Of a DNA stretch of 64,000 bases, positions 51,892-58,314 are shown piece by piece. The first letter of the stretch is position 1; each line of letters opens with the position of its first letter. The notes below the pieces were generated by a model. The model did no database searches and was not told the origin of the DNA. It worked only from the letters and a program-made list of their open reading frames with translations. The position numbers and the translations under genes were made by a program. The stretch comes from Motiliproteus sp036964625 (GTDB lineage Bacteria > Pseudomonadota > Gammaproteobacteria > Pseudomonadales > Balneatricaceae), in the NCBI GenBank assembly GCA_036964625.1, contig JBALTG010000006.1, forward strand, positions 5,797 to 69,796. Reading direction: 5' to 3'.

Positions 51892-52818
51892 TTACGATGA
51901 CCAGACCAGCTTGCCGCTGGTGCTGAAATCATAGCCGCCTAAGCGCTGGGCCTGGTGTCGGCTCTCGGGGCTTTCCAGTTGTCGCATCAGTTCGCGAAAC
52001 AGGCGGCGGAAGAACACTCCTCGGTACAGTGCCAGGTCAAAACTCTCCCAACCCATCGACACGAAATCGAGCCCGAACTCGGCGGCGGTGCTGCGGGCGC
52101 CGGGGCCTGCATCGGCCAGCCCCATGGCGATCTGTGAGGCGATCTCGCGCTCGGTCAGCCCTTGTTCGGTCCGGTTCAGCTGTTCCAGGGTGTAGCCGCA
52201 GTGGCTCAGTGCTTCTTCCATAAACCGGTTGGAACCGGAGCCGTCTTGACGTAGCGCCCAGCGCAGTTCAGCGCGCAGCAGGCTGGGGATACTGTCGAAT
52301 TTGATGCGGGTGTCGGGGGTGACGATGATGCCAATTTCGCGTTTGAACGCATGGACCAGGACCCACTTGCTGTGTTGACGGTGCCGGCTGAGCAGCGCCG
52401 GGTGACGCAGGTGGCTCTCTTCGGCAGGGCCCCAATGGATGGCGCACACATCGGCGCGTTGCCGTGCCAGCAGTGATAACCCGAGCCGGGTGCCGGTACT
52501 GGAGTAACTGACGATAGCGCTGGTTTGAATTTGCTGTGCCACCTGGCTGACGGCGCGGTGCAGGAGCGGATCGTCGCTGCCGGCGATGATAAGCCGATCG
52601 AGCAGTACCCCGCCATGGCTGGATTCGAATAACCATTGATCGACCAGATCGCGCGGGAATAACCATTTACCGGTGACCTTGGTGGCAGGGATCTGGCCTT
52701 CGCTGGCGAGCGCGTAGACCTTCTTTTCATTCAGGTGCAGGTATTCAGATATCTGCTTTATATTCATAAACCGGGGTGGCGCGCAGGCGATGTCGACCGG
52801 GGAGAGTGCGGCAACCAT
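51892..52818 (-). CDS. HTH-PBP regulator of the molybdate/tungstate gene neighbourhood
   Basis: About 308 residues. An excisionase-like helix-turn-helix lies near residues 18-60 (MNIKQISEYLHLNEKKVYALASEGQIPATKVTGKWLFPRDLVDQWL). It is followed by a domain of the periplasmic-binding-protein fold (LIIAGSDDPLLHRAVSQVAQQ, RADVCAIHWGPAEESHL, LRWALRQDGSGSNRFMEEAL, MGLADAGPGARSTAAEFGLDFV). This HTH plus PBP-like plan occurs in regulators near molybdenum-cofactor genes. The gene overlaps the end of fdhD, so it belongs to the fdhD transcript. An oxyanion or cofactor ligand is inferred. A start at residue 18 (MNIKQIS) is possible. Confidence 0.85.
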   Translation of the reverse strand: MVAALSPVDIACAPPRFMNIKQISEYLHLNEKKVYALASEGQIPATKVTGKWLFPRDLVDQWLFESSHGGVLLDRLIIAGSDDPLLHRAVSQVAQQIQTSAIVSYSSTGTRLGLSLLARQRADVCAIHWGPAEESHLRHPALLSRHRQHSKWVLVHAFKREIGIIVTPDTRIKFDSIPSLLRAELRWALRQDGSGSNRFMEEALSHCGYTLEQLNRTEQGLTEREIASQIAMGLADAGPGARSTAAEFGLDFVSMGWESFDLALYRGVFFRRLFRELMRQLESPESRHQAQRLGGYDFSTSGKLVWSS

Positions 52819-52820
52819 GC

Positions 52821-53699
52821 TCAAGCCCTCCTTGCTTCAGAAGCTGCGCGCGGCTGGCTGTCAGGCTGGCTACGAAGCGCGGGGCGCTGATCATAATCGA
52901 TGCGCGGGTGGCCATTGAAGACCAGGAAATGTTGGCCTTTGGCGCGCCCAATCAGCATCAGTCCGACCTGCTGGGCCAGCTCCATTCCCATCCGGGTCAC
53001 ACCGGAGCGGGACAGGACGATGGGGATGCCCATCTGGGCGACCTTGATCACCATCTCCGAAGTCAGCCGTCCAGTGGTATAAAACAGTTTGTCGTGGCCG
53101 TTCATGCTGTTGAGCAGCATCTCGCCAGCCAGGGTATCGACGGCATTATGGCGGCCAACATCTTCGACAAAGCTCAGCACCTCGGTCCCTTGGCAGAGCG
53201 CGCAACCATGTACCGCACCGGCTTTCTTGTAGACCTCGTTGTGTAGTTTCAGGCTATCGAGGAGACCGTAAATTTGGGATTGGGGCAGGCGCACGTCGGG
53301 TAACTCGATCTGATCGATCTTCTCCATCAGTCCGCCGAACACCGTGCCCTGACCGCAACCGGTGGTGATGGTGCGGTGCTGCAGCTTCGCTTCCAGATCG
53401 CTGACACCCTCATGCGTGACCACGGCCACCGCACCGACCTCCCAATCGACCTGCACGCTGCGTACCTGCTCGATCCTGTCGATAAAGCCCTGGTTGCGCA
53501 AGTAGCCGAGGGTGAGTAATTCAGGATGGCTACCCAGCGTCATCAGCGTGACAACCTCCTGTTTATCGACATACAGGGTCAGCGGTGCTTCCCCCGCGAT
53601 CGATACTTGGCGCGATTCGCCCTGTTCATCCCAGGCCGAGACCTCGTGGGTATTAAGAAATCCAGCGCAAGTCATCAGCGGGCGATAGTTGTTGGTCAT
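52821..53699 (-). CDS. fdhD: Formate dehydrogenase sulfurtransferase FdhD
   Basis: FdhD transfers sulfur from IscS to the molybdenum/tungsten cofactor of formate dehydrogenase. The 292-residue protein carries the cysteine pair in VHGCALCQGTEVLSFVEDVGRHNAVDTLAGEML, the EAPLTLYVDKQ start of the domain, LMTLGSHPELLTLGYL and FYTTGRLTSEMVIKVAQMGIPIVLSRSGVT. About 20 residues of unusual tail (PALRSQPDSQPRAASEARRA) end the protein. It has its own sigma-54 promoter on the minus strand (53783-53798). Confidence 0.96.
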   Translation of the reverse strand: MTNNYRPLMTCAGFLNTHEVSAWDEQGESRQVSIAGEAPLTLYVDKQEVVTLMTLGSHPELLTLGYLRNQGFIDRIEQVRSVQVDWEVGAVAVVTHEGVSDLEAKLQHRTITTGCGQGTVFGGLMEKIDQIELPDVRLPQSQIYGLLDSLKLHNEVYKKAGAVHGCALCQGTEVLSFVEDVGRHNAVDTLAGEMLLNSMNGHDKLFYTTGRLTSEMVIKVAQMGIPIVLSRSGVTRMGMELAQQVGLMLIGRAKGQHFLVFNGHPRIDYDQRPALRSQPDSQPRAASEARRA

Positions 53700-53782
53700 A
53701 GTTCGGTCCTTTGGGTGGCAGCAGTCACACCTTTAGCGCGGTAAGAAACTGTGGTGCGTCAGAAAAGCAGTTATTCGGATTG

Positions 53783-53798
53783 AGCAAGTTCTGTGCCC
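53783..53798 (-). promoter_or_regulatory. Sigma-54 promoter of fdhD
   Basis: The minus strand reads GGGCACAGAACTTGCT, matching GGCAC in the -24 box and TTGCT in the -12 box with exact spacing; only the leading T is replaced by G. The start would be near 53771, about 70 bases before fdhD. The operator at 53850-53864 is about 70 bp upstream. Confidence 0.72.
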
Positions 53799-53849
53799 GA
53801 ATCAACGACCCAAAGATTGGCGTTGTAGCGCCGGAGTGTGTTTCTCGTT

Positions 53850-53864
53850 GGGTCAAAATGTCCA
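53850..53864. promoter_or_regulatory. Palindromic operator 3 (GGGTCAAAATGTCCA)
   Basis: This site matches the GGGyCAAAATGrCCC palindrome with two deviations on the right half (T at r and A at the end). It lies between divergent sigma-54 promoters, 72 bp from the fdhD -12 box and 117 bp from the DUF3305-gene -12 box, so one site could serve both. Confidence 0.6.
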
Positions 53865-53960
53865 TGGACAGAAATGAGGCGGTACCTTTTGTCCCTTTTT
53901 TTACTATTTGCTTGGGGGCTTGGTTATCGCTGCACCCGTTGTTGCTTCGGTTGGGCGAGA

Positions 53961-53976
53961 TGGAACGGTTATTGCT
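53961..53976 (+). promoter_or_regulatory. Sigma-54 promoter of the DUF3305/DUF3306 genes
   Basis: The sequence TGGAACGGTTATTGCT matches TGGCACG, four bases, TTGCw with a single change (C to A) in the -24 box. The start would be about 53987, roughly 26 bases before the gene. Confidence 0.78.
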
Positions 53977-54012
53977 CTAGGGGTTCCATGATGTTCATCG
54001 AGAGAGGTCACT

Positions 54013-54627
54013 ATGTCACCGTCTTTACTGCTCGCGGCCACCACTGTCGCCGCTGAAACCGAAAGCACCGAAACCGAGCGCCAACCGCAAGCAGAGAATC
54101 GTTTTTGGCCGTTATTGGTCAGCTTGCGCAAGCAGTCCATCAAGCGTGGTTTGTGGGAGGTGGATAGCTGGTCACTGCAGGACTGCAGCAGCGACCGCAC
54201 CGGCGAGCAGCGCCAGGCGCTGAGTGTTATTGAGCTGCCGGTCGCTGACGGCAGTATCGATTACCGATGGAGCGGGTTGTCGCTGGAGTTGTTTCGGGAC
54301 GAACGCGCCGCCTACCGCTTTAACCTGAGTGCGACCGATCCTCGGTTGTTTGTGATCTGTAGCGAGGAGGATGAGTTGATGCAGCCATATCTGGTGACGG
54401 CCAGCCAGGATGACGCCTCGTCCTATATGGACGGCGGTGAAGAAGATGTTTATTCGATCGCGATGCCCGAGGCGATTCAGTGTTGGATCGAAGGCTTTAT
54501 AGGCCGACATGGTGAGCCCGAACTCGAGGCGGGTAAAAGCAAGCGCCGACATCATGGTAAACGGAAAAGCAGCGATAAGAACAGCCCTGAAAACGCCTGG
54601 AAAAGCACCGGAGGTGAGCGTGTCTGA
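54013..54627 (+). CDS. DUF3305-type protein linked to formate dehydrogenase
   Basis: A 204-residue protein with the DUF3305 pattern: FWPLLVSLRKQSIKRGLWEVDSWSL, a YRWSGLSLELFRDERAAYRFNLSATDPRLFVIC stretch and a VTASQDDASSYMDGGEEDVYSIAMPEAIQCWIEGFIGRH stretch. The tail is basic (GKSKRRHHGKRKSS). DUF3305 and DUF3306 genes are known mainly as neighbours of formate dehydrogenase genes and their function is unknown. GAGAGGT precedes the ATG. It overlaps the next gene by eight bases. Confidence 0.82.
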   Translation: MSPSLLLAATTVAAETESTETERQPQAENRFWPLLVSLRKQSIKRGLWEVDSWSLQDCSSDRTGEQRQALSVIELPVADGSIDYRWSGLSLELFRDERAAYRFNLSATDPRLFVICSEEDELMQPYLVTASQDDASSYMDGGEEDVYSIAMPEAIQCWIEGFIGRHGEPELEAGKSKRRHHGKRKSSDKNSPENAWKSTGGERV

Positions 54628-55195
54628 TCGCCCTGTAGCTGTCTCGGAGGCTGGTTTTCTCAATCGCTGGTCACGACTAAAAAGCCAGCCTCAGCCTGCA
54701 TATAAGGCGTCTAGCCGAGTGGCTGAGGCGGAACTGGAGGTCATTTCTGAAGAAACTGCCGAAGAAATTGCCGAAGAAATAGCCGAAGAAATAGCCGAAG
54801 CGCAGTCGCTGACCGATGCCGATATGCCCGCTATCGACAGCCTGGATGAGGCGTCGGATTTTAGCGGTTTCCTGTCCGAAAAGGTGTCCGAGCAGCTGCG
54901 ACGCAAAGCGCTGAACAAGTTGTTTCATCTGCCCGAATTTAATATTCGCGACGGTCTCAATGAGTACGACGAAGACTACAGCACCTTTGTACCGCTGGGT
55001 GACACGGTGACCTATCAGATGAAGCAGTTTATCGAGCGGCAGAAGCAGCAGTTTAACGAAGCGCTCGACGCTGAGGATGATGATCAAGTCTCGGCACGGA
55101 CCGCAACAGGGTCTGATACCGAAGTGCGATCTGCAGATGAAGCAGAGCCAAGTGCCGAATCGATCTGTGCTGATGAGGTGGATGCGTGTGAGTAG
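54620..55195 (+). CDS. DUF3306-type protein linked to formate dehydrogenase
   Basis: About 191 residues, starting at a GTG preceded by GGAGG. The frame reads MSDRPVAVSEAGFLNRWSRLKSQ, a family-like start, then an acidic stretch. It contains IDSLDEASDFSGFLSEKVSEQLRRKALNKLFHLPEFNIRDGLNEYDEDYSTFVPLG, the conserved core, and an acidic tail. A 12-bp tandem repeat codes EEIA four times near residue 45. It is cytoplasmic with no membrane segment. Its role with the formate dehydrogenase is unknown. Confidence 0.82.
   Translation: MSDRPVAVSEAGFLNRWSRLKSQPQPAYKASSRVAEAELEVISEETAEEIAEEIAEEIAEAQSLTDADMPAIDSLDEASDFSGFLSEKVSEQLRRKALNKLFHLPEFNIRDGLNEYDEDYSTFVPLGDTVTYQMKQFIERQKQQFNEALDAEDDDQVSARTATGSDTEVRSADEAEPSAESICADEVDACE
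54749..54796 (+). repeat. 12-bp tandem repeats in the DUF3306 gene
   Basis: Four copies of a GAAGAAATAGCC-type unit encode the peptide EETA-EEIA-EEIA-EEIA in frame. Confidence 0.9.
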
Positions 55196-55224
55196 GTCGT
55201 TTTGTCTATACCAGTTTTTGCGTA

Positions 55225-55239
55225 GGGTCATTTTGGCCC
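55225..55239. promoter_or_regulatory. Palindromic operator 4 (GGGTCATTTTGGCCC)
   Basis: The reverse complement reads GGGCCAAAATGACCC, a perfect GGGyCAAAATGrCCC match. It lies about 90 bp upstream of the -12 box of the next sigma-54 promoter and just after the DUF3306 gene. Confidence 0.68.
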
Positions 55240-55308
55240 TCGCGTTCCCTGCGTACGGTTTTGGCTTGGAGTCCTGCGGTCAGCAGGCGTGAATTTTCCG
55301 AGTAAGGC

Positions 55309-55324
55309 TGGTGCGGCAGTTGCA
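55309..55324 (+). promoter_or_regulatory. Sigma-54 promoter of the polyferredoxin-torD-fdhABC genes
   Basis: TGGTGCGGCAGTTGCA matches the -24 box (TGG and CG of TGGCACG) and TTGCA in the -12 box with exact spacing. The start would be near 55335, about 20 bases before the polyferredoxin start. Confidence 0.75.
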
Positions 55325-55355
55325 CTAATAAATAACAGCGGAGTTAAACATCGCG

Positions 55356-57281
55356 ATGAATCTGATAGAGCCGGAATCTGAACAGCAACCGTTATTGGGA
55401 CCCAAACCCTCGACCATGACAGCCCCCTCCCACAGTCCGCAGTTGGCACAAAATCGTCTCGCGCGTGAGCAGGCGGTGCAGCAGCAGAGCCCTGCGATCA
55501 ACCAGGCCGCACCCGGCGTGGAGTTTAATTCACAGGGACGGTTATTGATTTTGGGTGCCGAGCATCGCGTGCGATTGGCGGCTTCGCGGCTGACGGATCT
55601 AACATCGATCACCGCGCTGATCACCCAAGCGATGCCCGAGCAGCTGACTGCCGAGATGGAGGCCGCCGCGGTGTTGGTGCCCAGCCTGAATCTGTACCGC
55701 GTGTCGCTGACTGGTTTAACCGGCTATCTCGGGCAATTTAAGGCGCTGGTTGAAATTGATGGTCAACCCCAGTCATTGGCCCAATTGGTGCGGGGGCCAC
55801 AAGGGCCACAGGGGACGAATGGCTTTGATCTGGTGCTCGACCTGGGATGCCCGCCCCAACTGGCAATGGATCTAAAACCCGCGGGGTACTTTTCCCCTGC
55901 GGGTGACGCCGAGTTTGAGGCGGCGCTGGCTGAGCTGCCAACGATGCAAGGTGGGTTTGAGAAGCCGCGTTATGTTCAAATAAATACCGATCTGTGTGCT
56001 CACAGTGGCAGCGGTATCACCGGCTGTCGCCGTTGTCTGGATGTCTGTCCGGCGGACGCGATCAGTGTGGCTGCGGCCAGGGTGCAGATCGATTCACACC
56101 TGTGCCACGGTGCTGGCGGATGTGCCAGTGCTTGCCCGACCTCAGCCATTCGTTATGGCTACCCACAACCCGGGCAGCTGCTCGATAACTTACAGCGGTT
56201 ACTGGCCAGTTACCGGTTGGCAGGTGGTGAGGCGCCCTGGGTGTTGTTGCACGATGCGACATGCGCCGAGCAACAGTTGGCTGGACTGCTCGAGGCATTG
56301 CCGGGTCATTACTTGCCGCTGCAAATTGAGGAGATGGGCAGTGCGGGGATGGAAGTCTGGCTGTCGGCGATAGCCCTGGGCGCGGTCGGGGTCGCGTTGC
56401 TGGTCGAGGACCCGCTTCCCGAGTCGGTCCAGCGGGTGCTCGACAGCGAAATTGAGACCAGCAACCGTTTGCTGCAAGGGCTGGGGGTGGCCTCCCGGGT
56501 TGCGTTGGTGGATAGCCAGCAGTTACTGAACCCGGCTAAGACCGAGTCCGCTATTAGCACAATCAGCACAACCAGCGCTATCAACACGGCCAATACGACC
56601 CGTCCTATCGCTGCGATTGCCCAGCTGGATCTGCAGGCCGATAAGCGCCAGCAGATCTCCCAGGCGATGAGTCATCTTTATCAGCAGGTTATTGAACAAA
56701 CGGAGTTGCCCGCCGAAATCGTTCTGGATAAGGGGGCCGCGTTTGGCAGCCTCGCACTCGCTACCCGTGAGTGCACCCTGTGCATGTCCTGTGTCTCGAT
56801 CTGTCCCAGTAAGGCATTGAGTAGCACGCCTGATACTCCCCGTCTTAGCTTTACCGAAGATGCCTGTGTCCAGTGTGGCCTGTGCACCCAAGCCTGTCCC
56901 GAATCGGCATTGGCGCTACAACCGCGTTACCTGTTGCAGCCTGAGCAGCGTACCCAGCCCCGGGTGTTGAAACAGGAGCAGCCGTTCTGCTGCATCTGTT
57001 GCGACAAGCCGTTTGCCACCCAGAGTGTCGTGTCGTTGATGCTGAAAAAACTGGCGGGGCACAGCATGTTCGATGCTGCCGGGTTACGTCGATTAGAGAT
57101 GTGCGAGGACTGTCGGGTAATCGATATCGTCAAGACCGATCCGGGTGGCGATCTGTTCGCCCATGCCAAGGGGCGCCCGGCGGATTCGGTGGATCTTAAT
57201 CTGGCGCGGGTTGAAACCGCAGCGTCCAGCGATGCCAGCGCTGGCCAAAATAGAATTGATGCAGTCGAGGTGACCACATGA
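55356..57281 (+). CDS. Large polyferredoxin of the formate dehydrogenase locus
   Basis: A 641-residue iron-sulfur protein. Cys motifs lie at about 225-260 (GCRRCLDVCPADAI and CHGAGGCASACPTSAI) and about 470-515 (CTLCMSCVSICPSKAL and CVQCGLCTQACPESAL). This predicts two pairs of 4Fe-4S clusters. A further CCICC near residue 546 and CEDCRVI near residue 587 may bind another cluster or metal. Two segments (1-200 and 290-390) have no recognised fold. A low-complexity linker (STISTTSAINTANTTRP) separates the cluster pairs. It has no signal peptide and is probably cytoplasmic. It overlaps the torD-type gene by four bases. Its job, perhaps electron donation during maturation, is inferred. Confidence 0.85.
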   Translation: MNLIEPESEQQPLLGPKPSTMTAPSHSPQLAQNRLAREQAVQQQSPAINQAAPGVEFNSQGRLLILGAEHRVRLAASRLTDLTSITALITQAMPEQLTAEMEAAAVLVPSLNLYRVSLTGLTGYLGQFKALVEIDGQPQSLAQLVRGPQGPQGTNGFDLVLDLGCPPQLAMDLKPAGYFSPAGDAEFEAALAELPTMQGGFEKPRYVQINTDLCAHSGSGITGCRRCLDVCPADAISVAAARVQIDSHLCHGAGGCASACPTSAIRYGYPQPGQLLDNLQRLLASYRLAGGEAPWVLLHDATCAEQQLAGLLEALPGHYLPLQIEEMGSAGMEVWLSAIALGAVGVALLVEDPLPESVQRVLDSEIETSNRLLQGLGVASRVALVDSQQLLNPAKTESAISTISTTSAINTANTTRPIAAIAQLDLQADKRQQISQAMSHLYQQVIEQTELPAEIVLDKGAAFGSLALATRECTLCMSCVSICPSKALSSTPDTPRLSFTEDACVQCGLCTQACPESALALQPRYLLQPEQRTQPRVLKQEQPFCCICCDKPFATQSVVSLMLKKLAGHSMFDAAGLRRLEMCEDCRVIDIVKTDPGGDLFAHAKGRPADSVDLNLARVETAASSDASAGQNRIDAVEVTT

Positions 57282-57931
57282 GCGACTTGGTGATGCAAGC
57301 CTGCGATGCGACCAACACGGAGCAGCTAGGAACCATTAATGCAGAGACTGCGCTCAGCCCATTAGCGCTGTTTCGCGCCGATGCCTACGCCCTGTTGGGT
57401 TCTTTTCTGTCGCAGCCACCTTCGCCGCAGCTGCTGCAGTGGCTGAATTCGATCGAGCTGAACGATGATCAGCAATCGGCGATGCGCGAAGCCTGGGGGG
57501 TGTTGCAGATGGCCGCGCTCAGGGCTCAGCCGGAGCAGGTAGGCGAGGAGTATCACTGCCTGTTTGTTGGTGTCGGCCGCGGCGAGTTGCTGCCTTACGG
57601 CTCCTGGTATATGACCGGTTATTTGATGGAACAACCGCTGGTGAGCTTGCGCCAGGACTTGCAAGCGCTTGGGTTTGAGCGCGATCCCGAGGTACGTGAA
57701 CCCGAGGATCATATCGCCGCCCTGTGTCAGGTGATGGCGCTGCTGGTCGGCCCGGATACCGAGTGCGATCGGGCCGTACAGCGGCAATTTTTTGAGCGCC
57801 ACCTGGCGCCCTGGTGGTCACGTTTTGTTGAAGATCTGCAAGCCAGCCAAGCGGCGCATTTTTACAGTGCGGTCGGGCGCTTTGCAGAATTGTTTTTTGA
57901 GCAGGAAGCATTGTTGTTGGAACAGCCCTAA
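57278..57931 (+). CDS. TorD-family chaperone for formate dehydrogenase
   Basis: A 217-residue TorD/DmsD-type protein: FRADAYALLGSFLSQPPSPQLLQWL, EQVGEEYHCLFVGVGRGELLPYGSWYMTGYLMEQPL and PEDHIAALCQVMALLVG follow the family pattern. Such chaperones hold Tat-exported cofactor enzymes until the cofactor is inserted. It overlaps the polyferredoxin gene and precedes the small Tat protein and fdhA, so FdhA is the probable client. Confidence 0.93.
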   Translation: MSDLVMQACDATNTEQLGTINAETALSPLALFRADAYALLGSFLSQPPSPQLLQWLNSIELNDDQQSAMREAWGVLQMAALRAQPEQVGEEYHCLFVGVGRGELLPYGSWYMTGYLMEQPLVSLRQDLQALGFERDPEVREPEDHIAALCQVMALLVGPDTECDRAVQRQFFERHLAPWWSRFVEDLQASQAAHFYSAVGRFAELFFEQEALLLEQP

Positions 57932-58004
57932 GGCTCCTAGTCGTTAATCAACGACACCAGCACATGCCGCTGCATCACATACTAAGAAAAAGAAGGAGAT
58001 GGGG

Positions 58005-58214
58005 ATGAGTAAGCAGAAGCCAGATGTCAGCAATGCCGAGCGTCGACAGTTTATCAAGACGCTGAGCGTTGCCGGTGGTGCTGTTGTTGCGGTTGCGGTT
58101 GCAGGTGAGGCGTCAGCGGAGGTGGTTGAAGAATCGACTGCCGAAGTGAAAGGCGCGCAGGGCTACCAGGAAACCGATCATGTGCGGGCGTACTACGCCA
58201 GCGCCCGGATCTAG
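58005..58214 (+). CDS. Small Tat-signal protein of the formate dehydrogenase operon
   Basis: A 69-residue protein with a Tat-like motif ERRQFIKTLSVAGGAVVAVAVAGEASA and a 30-residue mature part (EVVEESTAEVKGAQGYQETDHVRAYYASARI). AAGGAG lies six bases before the ATG at 58005, so I choose it over the ATG at 57999, which touches the site. Proteins annotated as formate dehydrogenase region Tat targets sit at this place in many proteobacteria; the function is unknown. Confidence 0.88.
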   Translation: MSKQKPDVSNAERRQFIKTLSVAGGAVVAVAVAGEASAEVVEESTAEVKGAQGYQETDHVRAYYASARI

Positions 58215-58314
58215 CGCATAGCGATCTAAGCATGCCCTGGCACGCTTATCTTCGCTATGAGGCATATCGAACAGATCGACAAAAATAAAATTATGGAGTA
58301 GGTGAGGACAAACC

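Larger units (their letters stand above)
53700..54012. other. Divergent control region between fdhD and the DUF3305 gene
   Basis: This 313-bp region holds an operator palindrome and two sigma-54 promoters, one in each direction, described separately. Confidence 0.75.

Noticed and set aside
55262..55277. TGGCTTGGAGTCCTGC upstream of the polyferredoxin gene
   Set aside because: The spacing between GG and GC is 11 rather than 10 bases; the site at 55309-55324 is better.
58220..58260. TGGCACGCTTATCTTCGC upstream of fdhA, like a sigma-54 -24 box
   Set aside because: The -12 TTGC is absent at the required spacing, and no operator palindrome is near.
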